Shown here: piece after piece, positions 1 to 8,103 of the stretch
How positions within the stretch are numbered: position 1 is the first letter of the stretch
Layout of the letters: every line of letters starts with the position of its first letter
From: an uncultured Alphaproteobacteria bacterium
GTDB taxonomy: Bacteria; Pseudomonadota; Alphaproteobacteria; Micavibrionales; Micavibrionaceae
Reading direction: 5' to 3'
Assembly (NCBI GenBank): GCA_946481105.1
Contig: CAMLMM010000044.1
Coordinates: 1 to 15,949 of the forward strand
Length of the DNA stretch: 15,949 nucleotides
The notes under the pieces: generated by a model
The model's input: the letters and a program-made list of their open reading frames with translations, nothing else
Told to the model about the DNA's origin: nothing
The model's database searches: none
Translations under genes and position numbers: made by a program

Positions 1-4
1 CACG

Positions 5-748
5 ATGAGCAACGCCAAGCCAGCTTCTTCCCTGCCCCTTTTCTACAAAAATCCGGAGCCATTGGATGCGGCACGTCATAAAGATCTGTCCTTAAAAGAG
101 AATTTTGGGCTGAATTTTACCAAGGGCGTCAATGCCGTGCCGGTCAATATGATCGAGATGCCGCAACTATGCCATCACTACCCCATCGCATTCAGCCCGG
201 ACGCCAATGGCACGCCGGTCGCCATTCTGGGGCTGCGGGACAATGAGAATCTGTTCGTCAATGATAATGGGGCCTGGCTCTCCGACAGCTATATCCCCTC
301 CTATATCCGCCGCTACCCATTCATCTTCTCGGAAGTTCAGGGGGGTGATCAACTGACCTTGTGCCTGGACATGAATGACGAAGTGACTGACAGCAACGGA
401 AAGCAGAAATTCTTCGATGAAAAAGGGGAGCCAAGCACCCTGTCCAAAAATGCGCTGGAATTCTGCAAGTCATATCATGCCGCCGCCCAGCAGACGATTG
501 CCTTTGGTCAGGATCTGGCCAAGGCCGGGCTACTGGTTGAACGGGCTGCTGAAATTGCTGTTCCGGGTGGTAAAAAAATCAGTTTTTCCGGCTTCCGTAT
601 TGTGGATGAAGAAAAACTAGCCAAACTTGATGAGAAAACATTCCTTGAATTCCGCAAAAAAGGCTGGCTACCGTTCATTTACGCCCACCTGTTCTCCGGG
701 GCACAATGGTCGCGCCTGACACGCCTTTTGAATGAGCGTTTAAAATAA
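5..748 (+). CDS. SapC family protein
   Basis: This 247-residue protein matches the SapC family (named after an S-layer-associated protein of Campylobacter and frequent in proteobacteria), whose biochemical role is poorly defined. The recognisable signature lies in the first half: NFTKGVNAVPVN at about residues 37-48, the YPIAFS motif near 59-64, the stretch GLRDNENLFVND near 76-87, and the YIPSYIRRYPF motif near 96-106. I see no signal peptide or membrane segment, so a cytoplasmic location is likely. The length is normal for the family. The ATG is only 4 bases from the window edge, so its ribosome binding site cannot be judged and an earlier start is possible. It is followed by a 116-bp gap, so cotranscription with the next gene is not obvious. 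Family assignment is firm; function is unknown. Confidence 0.85.
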   Translation: MSNAKPASSLPLFYKNPEPLDAARHKDLSLKENFGLNFTKGVNAVPVNMIEMPQLCHHYPIAFSPDANGTPVAILGLRDNENLFVNDNGAWLSDSYIPSYIRRYPFIFSEVQGGDQLTLCLDMNDEVTDSNGKQKFFDEKGEPSTLSKNALEFCKSYHAAAQQTIAFGQDLAKAGLLVERAAEIAVPGGKKISFSGFRIVDEEKLAKLDEKTFLEFRKKGWLPFIYAHLFSGAQWSRLTRLLNERLK

Positions 749-853
749 TCTAATAAAATCTTGGTTTTTTCTGGGGACATAATTTCATGAAGCTTGATTG
801 CTTTTCGGGGGTTATGCTACCACTCGTCCATTCCAAAATTACATTGCAATAAT

Positions 854-858
854 GAGGT
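854..858 (+). promoter_or_regulatory. Ribosome binding site of the HTH coiled-coil gene
   Basis: GAGGT lies 6 bases before the ATG at 865 and supports that start. The rest of the 749-864 gap shows no convincing promoter or hairpin terminator. Confidence 0.6.
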
Positions 859-864
859 GCATTT

Positions 865-1440
865 ATGGCCAAGGTTGGACTGCAAAAAGCGGCTGAGTTA
901 ACAGGAAAGACCAAAGCAACAATTCAGCGTGCGATGACATCCGGGCGCCTGTCCTTTGAACTGGATGAATCGGGTGAGAAAGTAATCGATACATCCGAAC
1001 TGGAGCGCGTATACGGTTCAACCCCCGTTAAAATTTCCCGCGATGCCGAAGCCTATATTAAATCCGAACTGCAGCGCGCGCAGGACATGCTCGAAGTCGA
1101 ACGTATGAAGATGCGCGTCCGTGGCCTCGAAGATCAGTTGCACATGACTCAGACCCAGCTCGACGACATGAAAGAGCAACGCGACATGTGGCAGAAACAG
1201 GCCCAGCAGATTCTGATTACCAACCAAATGTCCCAAAAACAGGCTGAAGACCTGAAACAGGAACTTCGTGAGCGTGAAGCGCGCGAGCGTGAAGCGCGTC
1301 AAAAACAGATGGAAGAACGTCTCCGCCGCCAGGCCGAAAACGAAAATATTCGTGCCATGCAGCGTCAGGCCGAAATCGACCGTCAGTATAACACGGATAA
1401 TCTGTGGAATAAGATCATCAACAGAATCCGCGCGGCCTAA
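865..1440 (+). CDS. HTH plus coiled-coil DNA-binding protein (KfrA-like layout)
   Basis: A 191-residue soluble protein in two parts. Residues about 4-50 look like a helix-turn-helix of the MerR/excisionase kind: GLQKAAELTGKTKATIQRAM contains the two HTH helices, and a short wing ends in DTSELERVYG. Residues about 60-172 are strongly heptad-like, rich in Glu, Arg, Gln and Met, and predict a long coiled coil including the duplicated pentapeptide EREAR at about 136-145. This layout is seen in plasmid KfrA-type proteins and in small chromosomal proteins often annotated as entry exclusion or DNA-binding proteins. I infer a dimeric DNA-binding protein; the target is unknown. It has a good RBS (GAGGT) and ends 52 bp before flhB. 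No plasmid or phage gene is nearby, so there is no sign of recent transfer. Confidence 0.7.
   Translation: MAKVGLQKAAELTGKTKATIQRAMTSGRLSFELDESGEKVIDTSELERVYGSTPVKISRDAEAYIKSELQRAQDMLEVERMKMRVRGLEDQLHMTQTQLDDMKEQRDMWQKQAQQILITNQMSQKQAEDLKQELREREAREREARQKQMEERLRRQAENENIRAMQRQAEIDRQYNTDNLWNKIINRIRAA
1270..1299 (+). repeat. 15-bp in-frame tandem duplication
   Basis: Two adjacent copies of GAGCGTGAAGCGCG followed by C or T (1270-1284 and 1285-1299) encode EREAR twice. The unit is in frame, so gain or loss of a copy changes coiled-coil length by five residues without a frameshift. Confidence 0.85.
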
Positions 1441-1462
1441 TTTTTTGACGCACGTCGCGGCG

Positions 1463-1477
1463 TGGCATCATTCTTGC
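1463..1477 (+). promoter_or_regulatory. Candidate sigma-54 (-24/-12) promoter before flhB
   Basis: TGGCATCATTCTTGC fits the RpoN consensus TGGCAC-N5-TTGC, with GG and GC separated by exactly 10 bases. Sigma-54 control of flagellar genes is common in alphaproteobacteria. A problem is geometry: transcription would begin near 1488, so the GAGGA at 1480-1484 would lie outside the message and the ATG at 1493 would be nearly leaderless. The match may therefore be chance. Confidence 0.35.
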
Positions 1478-1479
1478 CT

Positions 1480-1484
1480 GAGGA
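1480..1484 (+). promoter_or_regulatory. Ribosome binding site of flhB
   Basis: GAGGA is 8 bases before the ATG at 1493. This supports the start if transcription begins upstream, for example by read-through from the HTH gene. Confidence 0.6.
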
Positions 1485-1492
1485 TATAAACC

Positions 1493-2569
1493 ATGGCAGA
1501 AGACGATAAACCGGACGACGCGTCGAAAACCGAAGACGCCTCCCCCAAGAAACTTGAAGAAGCCCGAAAGCGTGGTCAGGTCGCCCAATCGCGCGACCTA
1601 AGTACGTGGGTTATGTTTCTAGCAGCCACTCTCCTGGTTGGCACTGCCACGCCCGGCATGTTTTCCGACCTGACGGATTTTCTGAAGGCATTCCTGGCCA
1701 ATGCTCATGAAATGCCAGCAACCACCGGCGGTATTGGCGTTGTTCTGCGCCAGGTTTTTGATCATACCCTGGGGGCGACATTCATCTTTTTTCTTGTACT
1801 GATTGTGGCGGCCATATTCGGCCCGACAATGCAAATAGGTCTGTTGATCGCCCCTGAAGTTCTCAAACCGGATTTATCCAAAATTTCCATCATGAAAGGG
1901 TTTAGCCGCCTCTTTTCCATGCGGTCGATTGTCGAATTCATCAAGGGCCTGCTGAAGATGATCGCAATCGGCCTGGTCGGCTTCACTCTTGTAACCCCCT
2001 ACTTGAATGGCATTGAGCATACGATTGACCAATCCCCTATGGTGGTGCTCGAAGAAACCAAAAGCCTGTCCATACGCATGCTTATCGGAATTCTGGTTGC
2101 GCTTCTGGCTATTTCCCTGGCTGACTTCCTTTACCAGCGCTGGGAATTCATGAAGCAGATGCGCATGACCAAGCAGGAAGTCAAAGACGAATATAAACAA
2201 ACGGAAGGTGACCCCTATATTAAAGGTCGTCTGAAACAACTGCGCATGGAAAAAGCCCGCCAGCGTATGATGCAGAACGTGCCGAAAGCCACTGTTGTTA
2301 TCACCAACCCGACCCACTATGCTATTGCCCTGAAATATGCACCGGAAGAATCAGAGGCCCCTGTTGTTGTTGCTAAAGGCGTTGATAATGTAGCCGCCCG
2401 CATACGGGAAATAGCAAAAGAACACGATATTATTTTGTTTGAAAATCCGCCCCTTGCCCGCACACTGTATGATACGGTGGAAGTCGATGAAATGATCCCT
2501 GAGGAAATGTACAAGGCCGTGGCCGAAATTATCTCATTCGTGTTTAAGAAAAAGGGTAAAACCCGTTAA
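1493..2569 (+). CDS. flhB: Flagellar biosynthesis protein FlhB
   Basis: FlhB is the autocleaving substrate-specificity switch of the flagellar type III export gate in the inner membrane. The 358-residue length is typical. The N-terminus carries the family signature KTEDASPKKLEEARKRGQV at about 13-29. Four hydrophobic segments follow (about 38-60, 88-116, 150-171 and 190-213). The cytoplasmic domain contains NPTH at 272-275, where family members cleave between Asn and Pro, followed by the PVVVAKGVDNVA stretch at 290-301 that is well conserved in FlhB/YscU proteins. All key residues are present, so it should be functional. The flagellar rather than injectisome assignment rests on overall resemblance and is likely but not absolute. 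No other flagellar gene is in the window. cckA begins 53 bp downstream on the same strand. Confidence 0.95.
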   Translation: MAEDDKPDDASKTEDASPKKLEEARKRGQVAQSRDLSTWVMFLAATLLVGTATPGMFSDLTDFLKAFLANAHEMPATTGGIGVVLRQVFDHTLGATFIFFLVLIVAAIFGPTMQIGLLIAPEVLKPDLSKISIMKGFSRLFSMRSIVEFIKGLLKMIAIGLVGFTLVTPYLNGIEHTIDQSPMVVLEETKSLSIRMLIGILVALLAISLADFLYQRWEFMKQMRMTKQEVKDEYKQTEGDPYIKGRLKQLRMEKARQRMMQNVPKATVVITNPTHYAIALKYAPEESEAPVVVAKGVDNVAARIREIAKEHDIILFENPPLARTLYDTVEVDEMIPEEMYKAVAEIISFVFKKKGKTR

Positions 2570-2622
2570 TCCGGGCCCCTTAATATATTCCCTTACCCCA
2601 TAAAATCTGCCATTCTGACCCC

Positions 2623-4941
2623 ATGGATATGATTATTGTACCGACGCTGCTTTTGGGCGGCTTTTCCCTTTATGCCGCCTCCCGGCTCTACAGCCCACGC
2701 AGCGCTCAGAATCAAATGCTGCGCGACATGTTCGAAGGCAGCCAGACCGCCCATGCCCTCCTGGACGATAAAAACAATCTGGTCATGTCAAGCGCAAGTT
2801 TCCGGGCACTTGGCAAAGATGTCATATCCAACGGTTATGCCTCGCTGGTGACAATCTTTCACAATGACGGTTCGTTGAAAGCCCGTATTGATGATTGCCT
2901 GAATGAATCACGTCAGGGTAAATCCTGCGCACTGGAATGTACGCGCGCAGATGTAAATGAATTACGGTATAAAATTTCCTTCCATCCTGTTCCTGCGCTG
3001 TCTGGCTTTGTGCATATCTGCATCGATAACGCTGATTCAGGCCCAGTCACTATGAGCCTGTCTGAAGACCATGCCAAGCTCCTTGATACAATCGACAATG
3101 CCCCGGTCGGATTTTTTTCGGTTGATGAAAGGGGTATCTTTACCTTTGTCAATGCCACCTTCGCGCGTTGGATAAATGAAAAGCAGGAAGATATCCTGGG
3201 TAACCGCACTCTGCATGAATTTCTGGTCACATCGCCAGCCGATGGCGCTCCATACGATATCAAAGAAGGTGGTGGTGTTCGCCAGTTAACAGAAACTATG
3301 ATGCGGGCCAGTAATGGACGTGAATTTTTGGCGGCTATCACACAAACGGTCGTGCATGAAGGTGACGGCCAGGTATGCACACGTGCGGTCGTCACTGACT
3401 TGACTTCCCAGCAGGCAATGATGCAGGCGCTGGCCGATTCTGAAACCCGTTTCAAACGCTTTTTTGAAGAATCCCCTCTTGGCGTTGCCATTATAGATAT
3501 GGATGGGCTGGTCAAAGACTGTAACGAAGCCCTGGCAAAAATGATTGGGCGCCCTATCGCCGAAATCGAGGGGCAGGTCTACACCGAAATGATTGACATG
3601 ACCGACTGGCCCACCATCAGCGCAGTTCTGGACCGTATAGGCAAAGGAGCACCAAGCAACGATCCGGTTGAAATCCGCCTATGGAAGGATGACAAAAAGA
3701 ACCCTCTTCCTTGTCATCTCTTTGCGCGACTTTTGAGCAATGGGGGCAATATGGCCCTTCACTTTATTGACCTGTCCCAGCAAAAAAGTCTCGAAAACCA
3801 GTTCATTCAATCCCAGAAAATGCAGGCCGTTGGCCAGCTGGCCGGCGGGATTGCCCATGATTTCAACAACCTGCTGACGGCCATTATCGGCTTCTGCGAT
3901 CTTTTGCTGTTACGCCACAAACCAGGCGACCCGTCGTTTGGTGATATTCAGCAGATAAAACAGAATTCCAACCGCGCGGCTAATCTCGTGCGCCAGTTAC
4001 TGGCGTTCTCACGGCAACAGACTCTGCGCCCGCAGGTTCAGGATATAACCGATATCCTGACCGAAGTGTCCCACCTGCTCCGCCGCCTCATTGGTTCCAA
4101 TATCGAACTGAAACTTGTACATGGACATGATCTGGGCCTTGTAAAAGTTGATGGCGGCCAGATGGAGCAAGTCTTCGTTAATATGGCTGTAAACGCCCGG
4201 GATGCCATGGCTGATGGCGGCACACTGACAATCCTCACATCTCACTTCCATAATGACGAGACGATGAACTTCGGTGAGGACGTCATGCCAACTGGTGACT
4301 GGGTCCGTATTGATGTGCGCGATACCGGGACCGGTATTCCGCCGGATATTATGGCCCGTATTTTTGAACCGTTCTTTACCACCAAAGATATTGGCAAAGG
4401 CACAGGTCTCGGCCTGGCTACCGTACACGGCATCATCCGGCAAACGGGCGGATATCTGGGGGTTACAAGCTCCGTGGGTGTCGGCACGACATTCAGCGTT
4501 TATCTGCCGCGCGTGAAGGACGACGAAAAGCCACAACAGAAAATGGCGCAAAGCGAAGAAGCAGAGCGCGATCTGACAGGCAGCGCCCGCATATTGCTCG
4601 TGGAAGATGAGGACGCCGTACGCACCTTCTCAACGCGCGCGCTGACCAATAAAGGTTACGAAGTTCTTACGGCTGAGAATGGCGAAGCCGGCTTAAGCGT
4701 ATTTAATGAACAAACCAAAGAAATTGATTTGCTGATAACCGATGTGATGATGCCGGGCATGGACGGCCCTACACTGGCTCAGGAAATCCGCGCCAGGATG
4801 CCGCAATTGAAGATCATCTTTATTTCCGGTTACACGGAAGAGCGCCTGAAAGATACGCTGGGTGAAGGCGTGTATTTTCTCCCCAAACCGTTCACACTGA
4901 AACAACTAGCTGCTAAGGTCAAAGAAGTATTGGAGCAATAA
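2623..4941 (+). CDS. cckA: Hybrid sensor histidine kinase CckA
   Basis: This 772-residue protein has the layout of CckA, the bifunctional kinase/phosphatase that feeds phosphate through ChpT to the cell-cycle regulator CtrA and to CpdR. One N-terminal hydrophobic segment (about 3-20) suggests a membrane anchor. PAS-like regions lie at about 35-135 (weak), 148-262 and 273-385. The HisKA motif GGIAHDFNN carries the phosphoacceptor His412. The ATPase domain shows the N box around N520/N524, the DTGTG box at 567-571 and [11 protein letters not shown] at 591-601. The receiver domain spans about 655-772 with E661/D662, phosphoacceptor Asp707 in [11 protein letters not shown], and Lys755 in the LPKPF motif. 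No Shine-Dalgarno is visible before the ATG and no alternative in-frame start exists upstream, because a TAA lies at 2581. All catalytic residues are intact. The stop codon directly abuts a small downstream ORF. Confidence 0.93.
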   Translation: MDMIIVPTLLLGGFSLYAASRLYSPRSAQNQMLRDMFEGSQTAHALLDDKNNLVMSSASFRALGKDVISNGYASLVTIFHNDGSLKARIDDCLNESRQGKSCALECTRADVNELRYKISFHPVPALSGFVHICIDNADSGPVTMSLSEDHAKLLDTIDNAPVGFFSVDERGIFTFVNATFARWINEKQEDILGNRTLHEFLVTSPADGAPYDIKEGGGVRQLTETMMRASNGREFLAAITQTVVHEGDGQVCTRAVVTDLTSQQAMMQALADSETRFKRFFEESPLGVAIIDMDGLVKDCNEALAKMIGRPIAEIEGQVYTEMIDMTDWPTISAVLDRIGKGAPSNDPVEIRLWKDDKKNPLPCHLFARLLSNGGNMALHFIDLSQQKSLENQFIQSQKMQAVGQLAGGIAHDFNNLLTAIIGFCDLLLLRHKPGDPSFGDIQQIKQNSNRAANLVRQLLAFSRQQTLRPQVQDITDILTEVSHLLRRLIGSNIELKLVHGHDLGLVKVDGGQMEQVFVNMAVNARDAMADGGTLTILTSHFHNDETMNFGEDVMPTGDWVRIDVRDTGTGIPPDIMARIFEPFFTTKDIGKGTGLGLATVHGIIRQTGGYLGVTSSVGVGTTFSVYLPRVKDDEKPQQKMAQSEEAERDLTGSARILLVEDEDAVRTFSTRALTNKGYEVLTAENGEAGLSVFNEQTKEIDLLITDVMMPGMDGPTLAQEIRARMPQLKIIFISGYTEERLKDTLGEGVYFLPKPFTLKQLAAKVKEVLEQ

Positions 4942-5100
4942 ATGGAAACTGTTAATCAATCACAATTTCACGCGGCGACGGCACCCCCCCCCCAAAAACC
5001 CGTAATACCAGGAATTCCCCGTTTCGTACAAATTCCAATTCCCGGGCAACCTGCAGGCCAAACCTGGCCGACACCCAAGCCGACCATTACTCCGCGCTAG
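4942..5100 (+). CDS. Small proline-rich protein coupled to cckA
   Basis: A 52-codon ORF starts at the ATG immediately after the cckA TAA, with no base between them. It has GGAG at 4932-4935, a good ribosome binding site 6 bases before the ATG, lying inside the last cckA codons. This arrangement strongly suggests translational coupling. The product is rich in Pro (about a quarter of residues), has no hydrophobic segment and no Cys, and contains PPPQKPVIPGIP near residues 15-26. I do not recognise a family. A run of ten C at 4984-4993 encodes the first prolines. Loss of one C would stop translation at residue 19; gain of one would replace the C-terminal part. The last 14 bp overlap the end of the convergent lipoprotein gene. 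It may be a real small protein or a degraded remnant. Confidence 0.45.
   Translation: METVNQSQFHAATAPPPQKPVIPGIPRFVQIPIPGQPAGQTWPTPKPTITPR
4984..4993 (+). repeat. Homopolymer run of ten C
   Basis: Ten consecutive C are followed by five A. The run lies inside the small proline-rich ORF. Such tracts are prone to slippage in the cell and to length errors in sequencing. Confidence 0.9.
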
Positions 5101-5875
5101 GCGCGATATCCAGATAAACGCGGTGCCCCAGATCGCCGCTAGGATTTAACCGTCCTGTCGCTACAATCTTGGCTTTGCCCTTCAACTGTATCACGATACG
5201 GCTGCCAGATTCGCTGGCATTAGCCTCCACCGATTGAATCAATTCACTTCCCTTGGGCACAACGGGCTTCACCGCTTTCCACTCTGCCTTTGGTAACTCG
5301 ATAACCAGTAATCTCTCGCCATTATCCAAATCATAACGCATTTCGGCGGCGCGGGTTGCATCCATCACCAGACGCATAACTTTCTTATCTTTGGCGCCAA
5401 TACGCATGGATGTAATGGCCAGCTCGCTACTTGAAACTGCGGGTTGAGATTTTACCGGCTCCGGCTTCGGTGCAGCTTTTTTAACATCCGCTTTCTTTGC
5501 CGGGGCTTCATTCTTAATTTGAGCTGTAGGCTTAGCCTTGATAACCGCTTCAGGAGATACAGATGCCGATGCAGGCGGCGACGGTTCTGCCGAAAGCATT
5601 TTCAATTCAAGCGACAAGGCCTGAAAGTGATTTTCAATTAAATCAACCTTTTTTAGTGTTGGTTCAGCGCGCCGCATTTTACCTTCCAGAACGCTGACGC
5701 GCTGCTCCAGCGTCGTATCAACCGGAACAGTTGTTTCGGCCTTTACGGGAGCCTCTTCAACAAGAGGCACGGGCGCGGCCGCCGGCGCTTGCGCGGTCTG
5801 ACATCCGGCCAGGGCTACCAATGACGTCGTAAAAAGAAATCCAAATGTTGTCTTTTTATATAAGGAATGAAACAT
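5087..5875 (-). CDS. AMIN-domain-like lipoprotein
   Basis: From the ATG at 5875 this is a 262-residue protein. A TTG 20 codons upstream is also open, but the ATG places a normal lipoprotein signal at the N-terminus: a basic start, a hydrophobic stretch at about 10-23 and the lipobox LAGC with Cys25. A low-complexity Ala/Pro linker follows, then a short heptad-like segment at about 55-95, another Lys/Ala/Pro-rich linker at about 96-148, and a folded C-terminal domain at about 150-259. That domain (ELAITSMRIGAKDKKVMRLV, then YDLDNGERLLVIELP and a final HRVYLDIAP) resembles AMIN domains, which in amidases and PilQ secretins bind peptidoglycan. I infer an outer-membrane-anchored, wall-binding protein. 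It is convergent with cckA and divergent from the epimerase gene. The RBS is weak. The AMIN assignment is by pattern only. Confidence 0.7.
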   Translation of the reverse strand: MFHSLYKKTTFGFLFTTSLVALAGCQTAQAPAAAPVPLVEEAPVKAETTVPVDTTLEQRVSVLEGKMRRAEPTLKKVDLIENHFQALSLELKMLSAEPSPPASASVSPEAVIKAKPTAQIKNEAPAKKADVKKAAPKPEPVKSQPAVSSSELAITSMRIGAKDKKVMRLVMDATRAAEMRYDLDNGERLLVIELPKAEWKAVKPVVPKGSELIQSVEANASESGSRIVIQLKGKAKIVATGRLNPSGDLGHRVYLDIAPSAE

Positions 5876-6044
5876 GTGATATCTGCGCGCGAATATGGGG
5901 CTGGAATTACCTCGTAAGACTGACAACCGAATCAAGCCGGGTCAATTCACCCCCATTTTCTACACAGACTTACCCACAGGACATTGTTAATATAAACGCC
6001 TGTTCTAGCTTTCTATATACAAGTATGAGTGATAAATTCCCGAT

Positions 6045-6051
6045 AGAAGGA
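6045..6051 (+). promoter_or_regulatory. Ribosome binding site of the epimerase gene
   Basis: AGAAGGA ends 10 bases before the ATG at 6062 and decides that start. The divergent gap 5876-6061 is A+T-rich towards the epimerase side and must hold promoters for both directions, but I cannot point to a well-spaced -35/-10 pair. Confidence 0.55.
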
Positions 6052-6061
6052 AATCTAAAAA

Positions 6062-7057
6062 ATGACATCACCACGAAAAATTGCTTTACTCGGGGGAAGC
6101 GGCTTTATCGGCACACGCTTAACATCTGATTTGCTTAGATCAGGGCATGATGTAGTCATTGGTGATATTTCACCTTCTGCAGCCTATCCACATATTTGTC
6201 AGATAGCCGATGTACGTGACACTAACAGCCTCGAATCGATCTGCGGTGATTGCGATACGATTATCAACCTCGCTGCCGCCCACCGGGATGACGTTCGCCC
6301 CCAATCACTTTACTATGACATCAATGTTACAGGGGCGCACGCGACATGTGATGTTGCTGAAAAATTCAATATTTCTACAATTATTTTTACCAGTTCGGCT
6401 GCTGTCTACGGTCACCAGGATTCTGTCCCTGATGAATCTTCCCCTCATCAACCCATTGGCCCCTACGGCGAAACAAAATCACAGGCAGAGGCAGTTTATA
6501 AAGATTGGCAAAGTCGCCAGCCTGATAGGCGCTCCCTTGTAATTATACGTCCCACGGTGGTATTCGGGCCGGGTAACCGCGGGAATGTGCATGTCCTTAT
6601 GGATCAAATTACTAAAGGACGCTTCCTGATGATAGGCTCTGGCAAAAACAAAAAATCCATGGCGTTCGTCACAAATGTGGCTGCCTTTATCAACCATAGC
6701 CTGTCACTCCGAGCCGGAACACATATTTTCAATTACGTCGATAAGCCAGATATGTCGATGTCAGAATTGGTGAAACTCATAACAACACGCACAGATGCAA
6801 CAGGACACTTACTTAGTTTCCGCTTACCTAAGTTTCTTGGGCTTATTGCCGGATCAATTTTTGATTTAATCGCCTCTATTACAGGAAAGAATTTTCCTAT
6901 AAGTCGCGTGCGTATTGAAAAATTCTGCGCAGAAACCGTTTTTAAAGCCGACAAAGTTAAAACTACAGGCTTTATCGCCCCAGTTGATCTCAAAACTGCG
7001 TTGATCCAAACTATTGATGCTGAGTTTTCGGCACAAAAGACTGAAGGAACGATATAA
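6062..7057 (+). CDS. NAD-dependent sugar epimerase/reductase (extended SDR)
   Basis: A 331-residue extended short-chain dehydrogenase of the nucleotide-sugar epimerase/dehydratase group. The Rossmann motif GGSGFIG at 11-17 binds NAD(P). Ser111/Ser112 in TSSAAVYG and Tyr135-x-x-x-Lys139 in YGETK form the catalytic set. RPTVVFGPGNRG at about 163-174 is the family's substrate-region signature. A mildly hydrophobic stretch near 257-272 is notable but not clearly a membrane segment. The neighbouring convergent transferase is of the type that uses UDP-N-acetylhexosamines. An established pairing of this kind is a 4-ketoreductase (WbpV/WreQ type) with an initiating transferase (WbpL/WreU type), so a role in making a UDP-sugar for surface polysaccharide is likely but inferred. 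The gene looks more A+T-rich than its neighbours, as is frequent for polysaccharide genes. Its last 47 bp overlap the transferase gene. Confidence 0.82.
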   Translation: MTSPRKIALLGGSGFIGTRLTSDLLRSGHDVVIGDISPSAAYPHICQIADVRDTNSLESICGDCDTIINLAAAHRDDVRPQSLYYDINVTGAHATCDVAEKFNISTIIFTSSAAVYGHQDSVPDESSPHQPIGPYGETKSQAEAVYKDWQSRQPDRRSLVIIRPTVVFGPGNRGNVHVLMDQITKGRFLMIGSGKNKKSMAFVTNVAAFINHSLSLRAGTHIFNYVDKPDMSMSELVKLITTRTDATGHLLSFRLPKFLGLIAGSIFDLIASITGKNFPISRVRIEKFCAETVFKADKVKTTGFIAPVDLKTALIQTIDAEFSAQKTEGTI

Positions 7058-8093
7058 ACCTCTCAGATTTTATCACAAGCAGGGCATGCCCCCACCATAA
7101 GATTATCCACCCCCAGCCAAGAACAGCCTCGCTTAGTCCTATCTTTACACCAAAAAATCCAATAGACCCCAGCAAGAATGACCAGAGCAAAATCAGTGGT
7201 GTCGTTTGCTGGGGCAGGAATCCGGCGTTGAGAAAATGATGGTGAAAATGACGGCGATCCGGTTCAAAAGGTGGGCGCCTTTCTTTCAATCGCGCCACCA
7301 GCAGTCCAAACGAGTCAATAATGGGCAAGGCGATAATCCAGGCGATTGAGACCGGCGCTATCGCGGATACTGGCTGCTGCGACAGACGAATACAATACCA
7401 GGCAATCATCAGGCCAAGCGCCATGCTGCCGGCATCTCCCAGAAATACACTGGCCCTCTTGCGCCAAGGCGTACGCATATTATAAACAAGGAACCCGGCA
7501 ATAGCCACCATCAGGATCATGATTTGTACAACCTCATCCATCCAGTGTCCCATGGCAGCGGCAGCCAATAACCATCCAAGTATAAGCAGACTGTTACCGC
7601 CAGCCAGGCCATCCACACCGTCCATCATATTGACGGCATTCAGAATATAAACGATACACGCCACGCTGAAAGGTATGGCCATGATGCCCAGGGATAACTC
7701 CCCCAGCCCAAGAATATTGCCCAGACTGGTAATAACAGCATCTCCACCTATCACCAGAATAAGGGCTGACAGAAAATGCAGGGCAAATTTCAGTCTGGCA
7801 TTCATCCCGAAAGCGTCATCAACAATCCCGACAACCAGAACGAGCGCCAAAGACGCATATACCGCCCAGGACAGGGCCCCTTGCGCGATCATAAAAGCAA
7901 GAAATACAATAAAAATACAAATGCCGCCTATAGGTGGCACCGGCTGGTCATGCTGTTTGCGCCCACCCGGATTATCAACATAGTTGAATTTCAGAGCCAG
8001 AAAACGCACGAACGAAATAACCGCGACCATGCTTAAAAATGCTACGGTCCCTATCGTCAGACATGGAGTCAGTATATCCATTTCAACAATCAT
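7011..8093 (-). CDS. WecA/MraY-type undecaprenyl-phosphate sugar-1-phosphate transferase
   Basis: This 360-residue polytopic membrane protein transfers a hexosamine-1-phosphate from a UDP-sugar to a polyprenyl phosphate, the first step of a lipid-linked glycan. Family motifs are complete: VDD at about 91-93, NAVNMMDGVDGL at about 153-164, FLGDAGS at about 217-223, and the basic loop DRRHFHHHF at about 279-287, which corresponds to the HIHH loop of WecA-type enzymes. About ten or eleven hydrophobic segments are visible. The substrate (GlcNAc, QuiNAc, FucNAc or other) cannot be read from the sequence. I chose the ATG at 8093 because it lies just after the stop of the PilO-like gene, 10 bp away. 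A longer frame to 8162 would overlap that gene heavily. The ATG at 8081 is an alternative; neither has a strong RBS. The gene is apparently the last of the pilus-type operon. Confidence 0.88.
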   Translation of the reverse strand: MIVEMDILTPCLTIGTVAFLSMVAVISFVRFLALKFNYVDNPGGRKQHDQPVPPIGGICIFIVFLAFMIAQGALSWAVYASLALVLVVGIVDDAFGMNARLKFALHFLSALILVIGGDAVITSLGNILGLGELSLGIMAIPFSVACIVYILNAVNMMDGVDGLAGGNSLLILGWLLAAAAMGHWMDEVVQIMILMVAIAGFLVYNMRTPWRKRASVFLGDAGSMALGLMIAWYCIRLSQQPVSAIAPVSIAWIIALPIIDSFGLLVARLKERRPPFEPDRRHFHHHFLNAGFLPQQTTPLILLWSFLLGSIGFFGVKIGLSEAVLGWGWIILWWGHALLVIKSERFISFLQSFVPKTQHQ

Positions 8094-8103
8094 ATTAATT
8101 GCT

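Noticed and set aside
787..852. 21-codon ORF between the SapC and HTH genes, with GGGGA at 773-777
   Set aside because: It is too short and shows no recognisable leader-peptide feature such as repeated rare or regulatory codons followed by an attenuator hairpin.
1493..2569. flhB as a type III injectisome YscU homologue
   Set aside because: The N-terminal signature, four membrane segments and overall sequence fit flagellar FlhB, and no injectisome gene is nearby.
2566..2583. TTAA-N10-TTAA before cckA as a possible CtrA box
   Set aside because: CtrA sites have TTAA-N7-TTAA (or a TTAACCAT half site). The spacer here is 10 and the first TTAA overlaps the flhB stop codon.
5056..5069. Hairpin GGCCA-AACC-TGGCC in the convergent region after cckA as a terminator
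   Set aside because: The stem is only 5 bp and no T run follows on either strand. It also lies inside the small proline-rich ORF.
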